Assembly (NCBI GenBank): GCA_030429345.1 | Contig: JAUIFJ010000019.1 | Span: 22,532-86,531 of the forward strand | Reading direction: 5' to 3' | DNA: 64,000 nt | DNA from: a bacterium | GTDB lineage: Bacteria > CAIWAD01 | In this document: positions 1-8,611 of the stretch, piece by piece | Position numbering within the stretch: the stretch's first letter is position 1 | How the letters are laid out: each line of letters starts with the position of its first letter | Position numbers and translations under genes: made by a program | Notes under the pieces: generated by a model | Databases searched by the model: none | Seen by the model: the letters and a program-made list of their open reading frames with translations, nothing else | Told to the model about the DNA's origin: nothing

Positions 1-104
1 TCTTTCTAGAGTTTGGCATGAAAGCCGGTGGCCCTTGAAGGCTATAAAGGAATATGCGAAAGCAAGAGGGCTGGTGCTGCCCGGAAAGGAAGAGGGCTCG
101 AAGG

Positions 105-141
105 AAAAAGACGCCTGCCCGGCCAACTGGACAGGCAGGCG
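105..141 (-). terminator. Intrinsic terminator after the first secreted-protein gene
   Basis: Read on the minus strand, the arms CGCCTGCC and GGCAGGCG (112-119 and 134-141) form a GC-rich stem 13 bases beyond the stop codon at 154. The stem is followed by TCTTTTTCC. Position, stem and T tract fit a rho-independent terminator. Bases 1-104 show no gene. Confidence 0.75.
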
Positions 142-153
142 CTGATACCGGAC

Positions 154-2481
154 CTAACGCAGGAGCAGAAGCTTTCGCGTTTCGACCTCTCCGTTCTGGC
201 GCAGCTGCAGGAAGTAGACGCCACTAGCCAGCTTTCCGGCATCGAAACGCAGGGCGTGCTCCCCGGCGGGCAGGGCCTCGTCGACCAGGCTCGCCACCCG
301 GGCTCCGAGGAGATTGTAGACCTCCAGCCGGACCGGCCCGGCCTGGGCCAGCTGGAAGGTGACGCGGGTACTCGGGTTGAAGGGATTGGGCGCGGGGGCT
401 CCCAGGGCGAAGGTCGGGGGGAGCGGCTCCCGGTCCAGGGCCGTCTGCGCCGTGTAGCGGTAACTCCTCAGGCCGCCATCGAGCACATAGACGGTTTCAC
501 CCAGTGCGACAAGGTCTCGCCCGCTTGATGTGGACACGGAGTCGCTCCAGCAGTCGATGCGGGGATCCGAGGGATCCTCCAGGTTCAGGTGACCGATGCC
601 GCGATAGCCACTGGAGAGGACCACACCCCGCTCGTCCGAGAACAGACGTGGCCCGCGCAGCTCAATGTCGAGCTGGCCCAAGTGGGCCGGGAAGGGCAGA
701 TAGTCCAGGCTGTAGATGCGGATGCCCCAGTTGCCGGCCACCAGCAGCATGTTCTCGTGGATCAGGAACTCGTCGGAACCAGGCACGAGGGGGCGTCCTC
801 CGATGAGGGCGTCTTCGCCGGGACCATCCAAGTCCAGAATGTCCACGCCTTCGTCCCAGACCAGCAGCAGGTGGTTGCCATAGGCCAGGATCCGCTCATG
901 CCGGTTGTACTCCAGCTCGTAGCTGCCGCGCGGCTGGGGATTCCAGGGCACGCCAAGGTCGTAGGCGAAGAGGCGCCTCCGGTTGTTGAGCACGAAGAGG
1001 CGCTCCTCGTCCACCTGGATGGCGCGCAGCGAATAGTTGTTGTATACCGGAATCCCGGCCACTGGAACCATGTCCGTGTGGGAACCGCAGTCCAGCACCT
1101 GCAAGCCGGCGGGCTCATCCGATTGGGGTTCGTATACGATCAGGTGGCCATCGGCGCTCATCCGCCTGATCCGGCCCGGGCATTCCGTTTCCGCGAGGAG
1201 GACGGGAGCCTGCCCGTCGGCCGTGTGCTCCAGACGGATCATGCCCAGGCTGCCGCTGAGCAGCAGGCTTCCGTCCAGGACCTGCATGTGCTGGTAGGAT
1301 TCCGGAAAGCCAAAGTGTTGCAGCCGAAGCACCTGGCCCTCGTGTCCCAGGGAGAGAAGGGTGATTCGTTCCTCTCCAGAGCGCAGAGCCAGCCGATTGC
1401 CGGAAAAGGCCCGAGGATAGAGGATGGAGGATTCCAGCTCGTCGGCGCTCACCGTGTTCAGAATCTGAGGGGCAGCGGGATCTTCCATGTCCAACACCTG
1501 CAGGCGCGTCGGGCGCTCGGCTTCCGAATGGTTGCCCGGTTTTCCGGCTTCGCTATTCAATACCCTGACCAGTGCCCGGTTGCCCGCGGGAAGGACCATG
1601 TCCACCGGATCCCGGGCATCCCAGGTCGTCTGCAGGTCCAGCACGCCCTCCGGGTTTGCGCGGTATACGGGTAGCAGGTGCAATTGGTCGTTGGTCCGGG
1701 GCTGGCAATATACCAGCGAGTCGGCGGCCCCGCGGAAGAAGACATGCCCCAGATCATTGACGGGTCCATGATCGGGCAGCGGGGAGGCACTGAAATCCAG
1801 AACCTTGATCCGCAAATGGGTCAAGTTCTCCATATGCACGCTTTCTAGCAGCATTCGCTCGCCGAATGCATGGAGCCTGTCCGGTCGATCGTCCCCCTCG
1901 AGGGGCTGAGAGCCCTGGAAGGTCAGCTCGCCGGTTTCGGCTATGCTGTGGACTTCCAGCGCGTAGTGGGCTTGTGGCCAAGCGTAGTCACTTGTCAGCA
2001 GGACCAGGTGGGACCCGGCGGTTTCGGCATCCAGCAACCACCAGCCCGGCTGCTGGACGTCCAAGGGCTGCTGCTGCAACAAGACCGGCGAGGAGGGGTC
2101 GGCAAGGGTGTATACATGCGCTTCCTGGGTCCCGCTCGTCAAGAGCAGAAGCCGGGCCCCTTCCGGCTGGTAGCGAAACCACCAGGAGGACAAGTGCTGA
2201 TCCAGCGCCGCAACGACCCCGGGTTCTCCATCCTCGGGAAAGGCGACGACGGACAGGCGCCCGTTCAGCCGGTAGAAGGCGTGGGTATCATCCAGCAGGG
2301 CCAGATCGGCATGCCAGCCCTCCAGTTCTCCATCGTGCGGAAGGCCTTCCTCGAAACACTCCTGGGCGGGCACCGCGGCGTGCCAGACGGGCAGAAGAAG
2401 GTACAGGGCCAATCGGAGGAAGCCGGGCCGGTTGGTTTGGTGGATCAAGGACCGTCCGTGACTCTCAAGCGGGGTTGCCAT
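154..2481 (-). CDS. Secreted beta-propeller-like protein with C-terminal sorting domain
   Basis: This 775-residue protein is predicted to be exported and anchored or released at the cell surface. A hydrophobic stretch at about residues 21-40 (LRLALYLLLPVWHAAVPAQ) looks like a signal sequence; the 20 residues before it are long for one, so translation may begin later. The middle is made of repeated beta-strand units (for example LQVLDMEDPAAPQIL and VDILDLDGPG) typical of LVIVD/WD-like propeller proteins. From about residue 690 there is a FlgD-like sorting domain (PAPNPFNPSTRVTF, then LASGVYFLQLR) ending RKLLLLR. Its last 130 bp or so are almost identical to those of the next gene. No catalytic motif is visible, so the substrate or ligand is unknown. 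Confidence 0.85.
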   Translation of the reverse strand: MATPLESHGRSLIHQTNRPGFLRLALYLLLPVWHAAVPAQECFEEGLPHDGELEGWHADLALLDDTHAFYRLNGRLSVVAFPEDGEPGVVAALDQHLSSWWFRYQPEGARLLLLTSGTQEAHVYTLADPSSPVLLQQQPLDVQQPGWWLLDAETAGSHLVLLTSDYAWPQAHYALEVHSIAETGELTFQGSQPLEGDDRPDRLHAFGERMLLESVHMENLTHLRIKVLDFSASPLPDHGPVNDLGHVFFRGAADSLVYCQPRTNDQLHLLPVYRANPEGVLDLQTTWDARDPVDMVLPAGNRALVRVLNSEAGKPGNHSEAERPTRLQVLDMEDPAAPQILNTVSADELESSILYPRAFSGNRLALRSGEERITLLSLGHEGQVLRLQHFGFPESYQHMQVLDGSLLLSGSLGMIRLEHTADGQAPVLLAETECPGRIRRMSADGHLIVYEPQSDEPAGLQVLDCGSHTDMVPVAGIPVYNNYSLRAIQVDEERLFVLNNRRRLFAYDLGVPWNPQPRGSYELEYNRHERILAYGNHLLLVWDEGVDILDLDGPGEDALIGGRPLVPGSDEFLIHENMLLVAGNWGIRIYSLDYLPFPAHLGQLDIELRGPRLFSDERGVVLSSGYRGIGHLNLEDPSDPRIDCWSDSVSTSSGRDLVALGETVYVLDGGLRSYRYTAQTALDREPLPPTFALGAPAPNPFNPSTRVTFQLAQAGPVRLEVYNLLGARVASLVDEALPAGEHALRFDAGKLASGVYFLQLRQNGEVETRKLLLLR
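261..395 (-). repeat. Sorting-domain DNA repeat, copy A (pairs with 2639-2773)
   Basis: This stretch encodes most of the sorting domain of the 775-residue protein. It matches 2639-2773 at all but about five positions, although the two proteins are otherwise unrelated. This suggests recent gene conversion or duplication of the sorting cassette. Confidence 0.8.
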
Positions 2482-2530
2482 GGTCTTCTCCTAGGATTCA
2501 GCTGGTGTATACAGGCGTGCAGCGGATTCG

Positions 2531-5500
2531 CTAGCGCAGCAGCAGCATCTTCCGTGTATCGACTCGTCCTTCCTGCTGCAGCTGTAGGAAATAGACCCCG
2601 CTGGCCAGTTCTCCAGCCTCGAATCGCAAAGCATGTTCGCCGGCGGGCAGGACCTCGTCGACCAGGCTCGCCACCCGGGCTCCGAGGAGATTGTAGACCT
2701 CCAGCCGTACCGGACCGGCCTGGGCCAGCTGGAAGGTCACGCGGGTACTCGGGTTGAAGGGGTTGGGCGCGGGAGAGTGAAGGGCGAAGGCCGCTGGCCG
2801 ATGCCGCTTCTCTGGCACGCTGACCTCCTCGAGCACATGCGGCCCGAACCACAGCGCGCTGCTGTCTCTCACGACATGCTGGCCGTAGAGCCCGATCACC
2901 AGCCCTTCGCTGCCATCCGGGGACTCGATGAAAGCCCGGACAGGGGCCGCGTCAGATTCCTCGTCCAAAAGGAGATAGCTGAATCGAAGGCTGGCATCCG
3001 GAGCATGCATTCTCAACTGGAGTTTCAGAAGATCCTGATACCCATAGCGACTCCAGTTGCGGAACTCGAGCAGCAGACCCTCCGGCTCCATGCGGTAGAG
3101 CACCTGGCTGCTGTCCGGCAGCGTGTGTTCGGCCATGCAGCCGCTGAAGAATCCGTTCGGGCCATCCGGAGTGGGAACGGATATCTGCCAAAAGGGAAGC
3201 TCCGGGCAATCGGGCTGGAAGCAGACCCAGCCCAGGCGCGAAAGGTAGATCTCCTCGTGGGACTCGCCGTAATACAGGAAGGGACTACCCAATGGCAGGG
3301 GGCCGGCCAGTCCCTCCTCGGGAAAGACGACTGGCTGAAAGCCTTCCGGGTCGGCCCATTCGAAGACGGCCGCCGGATCCGATTCTTCCGTGATCCACCC
3401 GTTTCCGAAACTGTCGGGCCCGCCTTCCACCCAGCGGATATCATGGAAGACTTCGGTGCTGTCCGCAAGCGTGGGGCGAGCCTCCGAGTGCATCACGAAA
3501 ACCGGCCGTACGACACTGAATCCCAGCCCCGTCGGCAGGGAGGTCTCCATCTGCAAAATCAGGCTGTCCCCGGGCTCGACCCAGGGCGTCCGCTCGATGA
3601 CTTCGTCATTGTGTCGCACAACCGCATCGAACCAGGACTGGCTGCGCGTCTCGACGGGGTAGCGATCCGCCTGCGTGCCGCGGTTCCAGAGGACGACTTC
3701 CGCCAGGACGGACTGGCCGGCAATCACCTCCTCCTGGTACCTTTCCGCCCAGAGACGGAAGAAGTACTCCGCTTCCACCAGTTGAATGCGATAGCTCCGC
3801 CCGGGCAGCAGCCAGAAGGGATGATTCGCCCGCCGCATCACAAGCCCCGTGTCTCCCCCTTGGTCCTCCATGCCGACGGCCAGCTCCCGGAAGGACCAGG
3901 ACTCCGTGTTGAGGCCGCCATGATGGATCCAGACCTCGTCCGTTGCCGTGTCGATCACGAGCTGGGCATTGTCGAAAGCCTGCTGTTCGGCGTCGGAGGT
4001 GGATTGCGCCAGGCGCTCCCAGGATATGACCAGCCGGTTGTCGGTCGTGAATCCGTACCAGGCCTGCAGGGAATCCAGGTTGAACCAGCGTTTCGACAGG
4101 GCATAGATCTGCTCATTGGGAAGGTTGGGTTCCACGAACATGAAGGATTCGGCATTGCCGTCGCCCATTTGCGCCGGATCAAAGCCGACCCGTCCCTGTG
4201 CGCGGATCCAGATCTGGGATCGGTTCTGGCCATAAAAGGCCAGCTCACCGGGAAGATCCACGGGTCCCAACACGGTGTCGTGCTCCACGAAGTCCAGGGC
4301 GATCCGAGACTCCTCGGGAAGCTCGATCCAGCTTGCCGGAGTCCCCTCGGGGTGGTTGCCGCCGTACCAGCGATTGCCCCAGGCATCCACGCCATGGGAA
4401 GCCAGGACGGAGATTGCACAGGGGAGGCTGCCTTCCACGGCCGGGTCGAACTGGCTGTGTGCTTCCAGGACGAACTCGTCGCTCCAGGAGCTGTCCGCCA
4501 GGGGCGCTTCGCAGCGCAGGAAGAGCCGCTGAGTCTGCCAATGTTCCAGAAAGGCACTGTGTGAGACTTCTGTGCCCAGGCTGTCCACTACGTTCCAGGA
4601 AACCACGGGATCTACTCCCTCGATCAGGAAAGTGAATCGGTCGAGCCCGGTACCGCGGTTCTGGATCGTGAAGGGAAGTGTCGTCACACCCCCGGCATCT
4701 GCGAAGCCTTCAACTTCCTCCGGCAAGTGCACCAGATGAAGTGGCGCAGGACCGAGTCCGAAGCGAAGACTCCACTCCGGGGGAAGACCCGTCGGGATCC
4801 CCTCCATGAGAACCACCAGGCTGTCCAGCTCCTCCGCATGCCGCAGGCTCACTTCGATTTCGGGTCTCTCGTCCACAGGGACGTTCGTGTATTGGCAGGT
4901 CAGGGTGCGCTCGTCCAGGTCGATCACGGCCTGAGCCCGGGCGCCGACTCCCTGCCGGTCGATGGTAACGACTAGATGTCCGGTACCGGGGTCAATTCCG
5001 TAATACCAGAAGCGGTGGCTCAGGGTGCCGTCGAAGCCATAAAAGCGCAGGCGTTCCGGCTCCGTGGACCCGGTATCCGCAAAGAAGCGCAGTTCGCCAG
5101 ACTGGTGGATCGCAAAAAATTCGTGATACCGGCCATTGAGATACAAGGGTTCCGGCAAAGGAAGCCGATCCGTTTCCCCCCAGTCGAAGTCCGGGAAGAT
5201 CCGCTGTGCTGCCGGCAAAATGATCCAACTCGCGTCGAGGCTGTCCGTCTCGCTGGACCACCAGCGATTGCCGAAAGAGTCGGGCCCGCCGGAACGCAAT
5301 GGTATGATTTCCGTGAGCAGTGGAATGGACATGCTGGCTTCAGGATCCACCTCGCTGCTCACTTCGAAAACGGCTTGATCCACATGGGCTTCCTGCAGAT
5401 CCAGGACCTGGGTTCGCAGCACCAGCTCCAGCCTTTGCTGCGGTTGCAGCAGGCCGGTCTGGCTGACAGCATCTCCGCCTACCAGGACCTGCCAATCCAG

Positions 5501-6358
5501 CAGGTCTTCAAGGAAGCTCAAGGCGAAATCCTCCGCCTGCTGGCTTCCGCAGGTCAAGAGGAGGGAATGCTCCACTTCCTGGTTCGAAGTGGTGATCGTC
5601 CCCTGCAAGGGAGGAAACAGCGCTACCCCGTGTGCCGCCGGCAGCAGGTCGAATCGCACTGAGGTCTGTTCCGGCATCGACTCACCGCTGAAAACCGTCA
5701 GCCCCGTTTCCCCCGTCGCATTCTGCAGGCCCACCTGGAAGCCCTGCAGCCCGACTTCATCCTGATCCTGGTAGTGGATGGTGATTTGCTGGTTGGCAAA
5801 ATCAAGAACGATCTGGGACCGTACCCAACCATGTAGAAAGGTGTCCAGAACGTGTGTCGTCTGGATCGTCATGCGCTGCAGCTCCGGCTCGGCATTCATG
5901 TTGATCCAGGCCAGATTGGTCGGGTGGTCCTCGTGCCACAGATAGGCCAGTTTCAGGCCCGGATCATCCGGATTCGGCAAGGGCGAGCTTCCTGACCAGT
6001 CTTCCGGAGGGTAGAAACAAAGCAGTCCGTTTCTTGTCAGCCATGCCGTGGAGTAGCTCAGGCCGTAGAGCGACAGCGCTCCTTCCAGGTAGAACGGCCC
6101 GTATACGCCTTGCTCGAAATTCAGGATGTTCCCGAAAAGCGGGTTCCATTCATACTCCGGCCCGCCCTCGTCCCCGGTCATGGTCCAGGTATTACCCCAG
6201 GCATCGGGGCCGCCCTCGTCCACGGCGTGGGCCGTCTTCCCGGCGTGGGCCGATGGGACAAACAGCGGGAGGAGGGCAATCAGGAAGAGCGTGCCGCGGA
6301 GTTTCCGCGCTCTCAGGGGGTGGCAGGCTGGGGGCGCCATGAAGAACTCCTGAAGCAC
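2531..6358 (-). CDS. Large secreted protein with four ~300-residue repeats and sorting domain
   Basis: This 1275-residue protein has a signal peptide after a short basic start (RKLRGTLFLIALLPLFVPSAHA). It carries four tandem repeats of about 300 residues, each opening with a G(G/V)PD-x-x-GN-x-W-like motif near residues 47, 356, 653 and 978. Each repeat alternates a lectin- or jelly-roll-like strand-rich segment with an Ig-like segment (NQEVEHSLLLTCGSQ, TTLPFTIQNRGTG). From about residue 1190 it ends in a FlgD-like sorting domain with PAPNPFNPST and final RKMLLLR. I recognise no enzyme motif; an adhesin or polymer-binding surface protein is the likeliest role, by inference. The start at 6358 is supported by the signal peptide rather than by a strong ribosome site. 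Confidence 0.85.
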   Translation of the reverse strand: MLQEFFMAPPACHPLRARKLRGTLFLIALLPLFVPSAHAGKTAHAVDEGGPDAWGNTWTMTGDEGGPEYEWNPLFGNILNFEQGVYGPFYLEGALSLYGLSYSTAWLTRNGLLCFYPPEDWSGSSPLPNPDDPGLKLAYLWHEDHPTNLAWINMNAEPELQRMTIQTTHVLDTFLHGWVRSQIVLDFANQQITIHYQDQDEVGLQGFQVGLQNATGETGLTVFSGESMPEQTSVRFDLLPAAHGVALFPPLQGTITTSNQEVEHSLLLTCGSQQAEDFALSFLEDLLDWQVLVGGDAVSQTGLLQPQQRLELVLRTQVLDLQEAHVDQAVFEVSSEVDPEASMSIPLLTEIIPLRSGGPDSFGNRWWSSETDSLDASWIILPAAQRIFPDFDWGETDRLPLPEPLYLNGRYHEFFAIHQSGELRFFADTGSTEPERLRFYGFDGTLSHRFWYYGIDPGTGHLVVTIDRQGVGARAQAVIDLDERTLTCQYTNVPVDERPEIEVSLRHAEELDSLVVLMEGIPTGLPPEWSLRFGLGPAPLHLVHLPEEVEGFADAGGVTTLPFTIQNRGTGLDRFTFLIEGVDPVVSWNVVDSLGTEVSHSAFLEHWQTQRLFLRCEAPLADSSWSDEFVLEAHSQFDPAVEGSLPCAISVLASHGVDAWGNRWYGGNHPEGTPASWIELPEESRIALDFVEHDTVLGPVDLPGELAFYGQNRSQIWIRAQGRVGFDPAQMGDGNAESFMFVEPNLPNEQIYALSKRWFNLDSLQAWYGFTTDNRLVISWERLAQSTSDAEQQAFDNAQLVIDTATDEVWIHHGGLNTESWSFRELAVGMEDQGGDTGLVMRRANHPFWLLPGRSYRIQLVEAEYFFRLWAERYQEEVIAGQSVLAEVVLWNRGTQADRYPVETRSQSWFDAVVRHNDEVIERTPWVEPGDSLILQMETSLPTGLGFSVVRPVFVMHSEARPTLADSTEVFHDIRWVEGGPDSFGNGWITEESDPAAVFEWADPEGFQPVVFPEEGLAGPLPLGSPFLYYGESHEEIYLSRLGWVCFQPDCPELPFWQISVPTPDGPNGFFSGCMAEHTLPDSSQVLYRMEPEGLLLEFRNWSRYGYQDLLKLQLRMHAPDASLRFSYLLLDEESDAAPVRAFIESPDGSEGLVIGLYGQHVVRDSSALWFGPHVLEEVSVPEKRHRPAAFALHSPAPNPFNPSTRVTFQLAQAGPVRLEVYNLLGARVASLVDEVLPAGEHALRFEAGELASGVYFLQLQQEGRVDTRKMLLLR
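2639..2773 (-). repeat. Sorting-domain DNA repeat, copy B (pairs with 261-395)
   Basis: This is the second copy of the near-identical sorting-domain segment, in the same orientation and about 2.38 kb from copy A. It encodes RVTFQLAQAGPVRLEVYN and the following strand of the 1275-residue protein. Confidence 0.8.
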
Positions 6359-6423
6359 CGCGACCGCGCGCGAAAGGGATGCGACCCGGAACGCGGCGTG
6401 CGGAATGGCTGGAACCTCAAGGG

Positions 6424-6441
6424 GATACCTGTTCAGGTATC
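6424..6441. promoter_or_regulatory. Inverted repeat GATACCTG-TT-CAGGTATC, candidate operator
   Basis: A perfect 8-bp inverted repeat with a 2-bp spacer lies 66 bp upstream of the start of the 1275-residue gene. Its left half (GGGATACCTG, 6422-6431) recurs exactly at 6501-6510. A symmetric site plus a half-site in a promoter region suggests a dimeric regulator; I cannot name one. Confidence 0.45.
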
Positions 6442-6535
6442 GGCAGAATGATAACTCTCTTCGAATTGGACAAGCGGAAAGCTCAAGGAAGGAGCGCTAC
6501 GGGATACCTGACAAAGTGCGTTCGCCAGAATTCCC

Positions 6536-6817
6536 CTACAGCATGGCATGAAACCCCGCCCGTTCTCCTTGGAGGACCTCGGCGGGTTCATCTTCCCGTG
6601 TGTGACGATCGACCCGGATCGAGCCCGGACCGGAGAGCAGGTAGTCCAGCCATTGCTGTACGACAGATGCTTCACCTGCGACAAGGGCCTCGACCCGTCC
6701 GTCGACGAGATTGCGCACCCAGCCGGAGAGGCCGAGCACGCGCGCCTGCTCCACCGCCTGCCAGCGGAAACCGACGCCCTGCACGCGGCCCTCGAAGAAG
6801 AAGCGTGTGACCCTCAT
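6536..6817 (-). CDS. acyP: Acylphosphatase
   Basis: This 93-residue protein matches the small acylphosphatase family in length and motif. It has the phosphate-binding loop GRVQGVGFRW with the catalytic arginine, and the catalytic asparagine in GWVRNLVDG. The enzyme hydrolyses acyl phosphates in the cytoplasm. Its ATG overlaps the gpsA stop by 4 bp (ATGA), so it is the last gene of plsY-gpsA-acyP. Since PlsY uses acyl phosphate as donor, the linkage may serve clean-up of excess acyl phosphate; that is inference. Confidence 0.9.
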   Translation of the reverse strand: MRVTRFFFEGRVQGVGFRWQAVEQARVLGLSGWVRNLVDGRVEALVAGEASVVQQWLDYLLSGPGSIRVDRHTREDEPAEVLQGERAGFHAML

Positions 6818-7809
6818 TCCTGTTTCAGGTCCCTTGTCATCAGGTTCTCGACCTCCTCGCGCACCGGGCTGCCCTCGAAGAGCGCGCGGTGGACGGCTTC
6901 GGTGATCGGCATGCGGACGCCGTGGCGGCGGCCCAGTTCGGCGGCGGCGTGGGTCGTGCGCACGCCCTCGGCGACCATCGTCATCCCGGCCAGCACCTCG
7001 TCCAGGCTGCGGCCCTTGCCGACTTCCTCGCCCACGAAGCGGTTGCGGCTGTGGCGGCTCATGCAGGTGGTGATCAGGTCCCCCATGCCCGAGAGGCCGG
7101 CGAAGGTTTCCGGCCGTCCGCCCATGGCCACGCCCAGCCGCGAGATCTCGACCAGGCCGCGGGTGATCAGCGCGCCCTTGGTGTTGTCGCCGAAGCCCAG
7201 GCCGTCACACATGCCGCTGGCAATGGCGATCACGTTCTTCAGGCTTCCGCCCAGCTCGACGCCGACCAGGTCGTCGTTGGTGTATACGCGGAAGGTGGTT
7301 CCGGAAAAGGCCTGCTGGGCGCGCTCGGCCAGGGCCAGGTCCGGCCCGGCAATGGTTACCGTGGTCGGCAGGCCGCGAGCCACTTCCTCTGCATGGCTGG
7401 GTCCGCTCAGGCAGAGAATCGCCGCCGGGTCGTGTTTCGGAAGCACCTCCTCCGCCACCTGGCTCATGCGCAGCAGGCTGCCCTCTTCCACGCCCTTGGC
7501 CACGTCGACCAGCGGCGTTTGCGGCCGGATCCATTCCGCCGCCAGTCCCAGCGTCGCGCGAACCGCGTGGCTCGGAACAGCCAGGACGATGAGCTCGGCC
7601 CCGTCCAGTACTGCCCGCATGTCGTTCTGGATGCTCAGGTCCGGGGGCAGGGGCACTCCGGGCAGGACGGGATTCTCCCGCAGGCCCTCCTGGTAGCGCA
7701 GGGCCAGCGCCGCGTCGTACTCCCACATGCGCAGGCGGTGTCCGTTCTCGCGCAGAAGCAGCGCCAGGGCCGTGCCCCAGCTGCCGGCTCCGATGACGGC
7801 GACAGTCAT
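6814..7809 (-). CDS. gpsA: Glycerol-3-phosphate dehydrogenase [NAD(P)+]
   Basis: This enzyme reduces dihydroxyacetone phosphate to sn-glycerol 3-phosphate for phospholipid synthesis. It is 331 residues long, the usual length. The N-terminus MTVAVIGAGSWGTALA is the Rossmann GxGxxG motif. LSGPSHAEEV and ELGGSLKNVIAI are the family signature blocks, the second with the catalytic lysine. The frame is open further upstream, but the ATG at 7809 fits the family N-terminus and overlaps the plsY stop by 4 bp, so I chose it. Confidence 0.95.
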   Translation of the reverse strand: MTVAVIGAGSWGTALALLLRENGHRLRMWEYDAALALRYQEGLRENPVLPGVPLPPDLSIQNDMRAVLDGAELIVLAVPSHAVRATLGLAAEWIRPQTPLVDVAKGVEEGSLLRMSQVAEEVLPKHDPAAILCLSGPSHAEEVARGLPTTVTIAGPDLALAERAQQAFSGTTFRVYTNDDLVGVELGGSLKNVIAIASGMCDGLGFGDNTKGALITRGLVEISRLGVAMGGRPETFAGLSGMGDLITTCMSRHSRNRFVGEEVGKGRSLDEVLAGMTMVAEGVRTTHAAAELGRRHGVRMPITEAVHRALFEGSPVREEVENLMTRDLKQE

Positions 7810-8441
7810 TCCTTTTCCTCCTCGATGCGGATCCTCCTGCCGATGCGGCTCTCCTCGCCGCGACGGAAACGGGCAATGTTGGCGCGGTGTTTCAGCAGCA
7901 GGGTCAGGGGCAGGACAATGGCCAGCAGGGACGCGATCGGCCCCCGCGGAAAGAGCAGCAGGCTGGCCAGGCCGTAGGCTACTCCGCCGCTCAGCGAAGC
8001 GAGGAACATGAAACGTCCCACAAACAGCACCGGCAGGAAGACGCCCAGCGCCACCAGGGCCGACAAGGGCGTCAGCGCCAGGGTCACTCCGGCGGCGGTG
8101 GCCACTCCCTTGCCTCCGCGAAAGCCTGCGAAGAGCGGATAGAGATGGCCCAACAGGGCGGCCAGTCCGCCAAGGGCCGGGGCCAGCAGGGGATCCGTCT
8201 CGCTGCCGGGCAGGGACTGCCCGTAGGTCAGCCAGACGCCGATGGCTCCCTTCGCCGCGTCCAGCAGGATCACGAAAATGCCCCAGCGCCAGCCGATCAG
8301 CCGCGCCGCGTTGGTCGCCCCCAGGTTGCCGCTGCCGTAGCGCCGCAGGTCCACGCCCTTCAGCGCCCGGACAATCCACAAGCCCGTCGGCACCGAACCC
8401 ACCAGATACGCCAAAGGCAGCAGCCACAGCAGTGCTGTCAT
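7806..8441 (-). CDS. plsY: Acyl-phosphate:glycerol-3-phosphate acyltransferase
   Basis: PlsY is an inner-membrane enzyme that acylates glycerol 3-phosphate using acyl phosphate. The 211-residue protein has several membrane segments and the family loops: YLVGSVPTGLW near the N-terminus, GSGNLGATNAARLIGW, and FRGGKGVATAAGV in the middle. It is the first gene of the coupled set plsY-gpsA-acyP. A palindromic repeat lies directly upstream. Confidence 0.95.
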   Translation of the reverse strand: MTALLWLLPLAYLVGSVPTGLWIVRALKGVDLRRYGSGNLGATNAARLIGWRWGIFVILLDAAKGAIGVWLTYGQSLPGSETDPLLAPALGGLAALLGHLYPLFAGFRGGKGVATAAGVTLALTPLSALVALGVFLPVLFVGRFMFLASLSGGVAYGLASLLLFPRGPIASLLAIVLPLTLLLKHRANIARFRRGEESRIGRRIRIEEEKE

Positions 8442-8460
8442 TCAGGAAACCTTGTAAGAA

Positions 8461-8611
8461 TAAGAGCTCGCACGGAGATCACAGAGAAGACGGAGACCGC
8501 AGGGAATTCAAAGAAGGTTTGTGATGCAGGCTTCGATCCGCTTTCCATTCAGCATTCAACTCTTCTTTGTGTTCTCCGTCTTCTCCGCGTCCTCCGTGCG
8601 AGTTCTTCCTA
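8461..8611. repeat. Modular palindrome copy a (outer arms only), ends in the recA stop
   Basis: The left arm begins TAAGAGCTCGCACGGAG at 8461 and the right arm runs to CTCCGTGCGAGTTCTTCCTA at 8611. The two arms pair over roughly 50 bases, separated by about 40 unrelated bases. On the minus strand the last codon of recA is the TAG formed by the right end of the element. This copy lacks the inner CACGCAGAGACGCAG arms seen in the copies at 32900, 35276 and 41444. Confidence 0.8.

Noticed and set aside
1866-2757. Plus-strand frames opposite the first two genes and many similar ones in the window
   Set aside because: High GC opens antisense frames; they lack start signals and recognisable domains, while the opposite strand has both.
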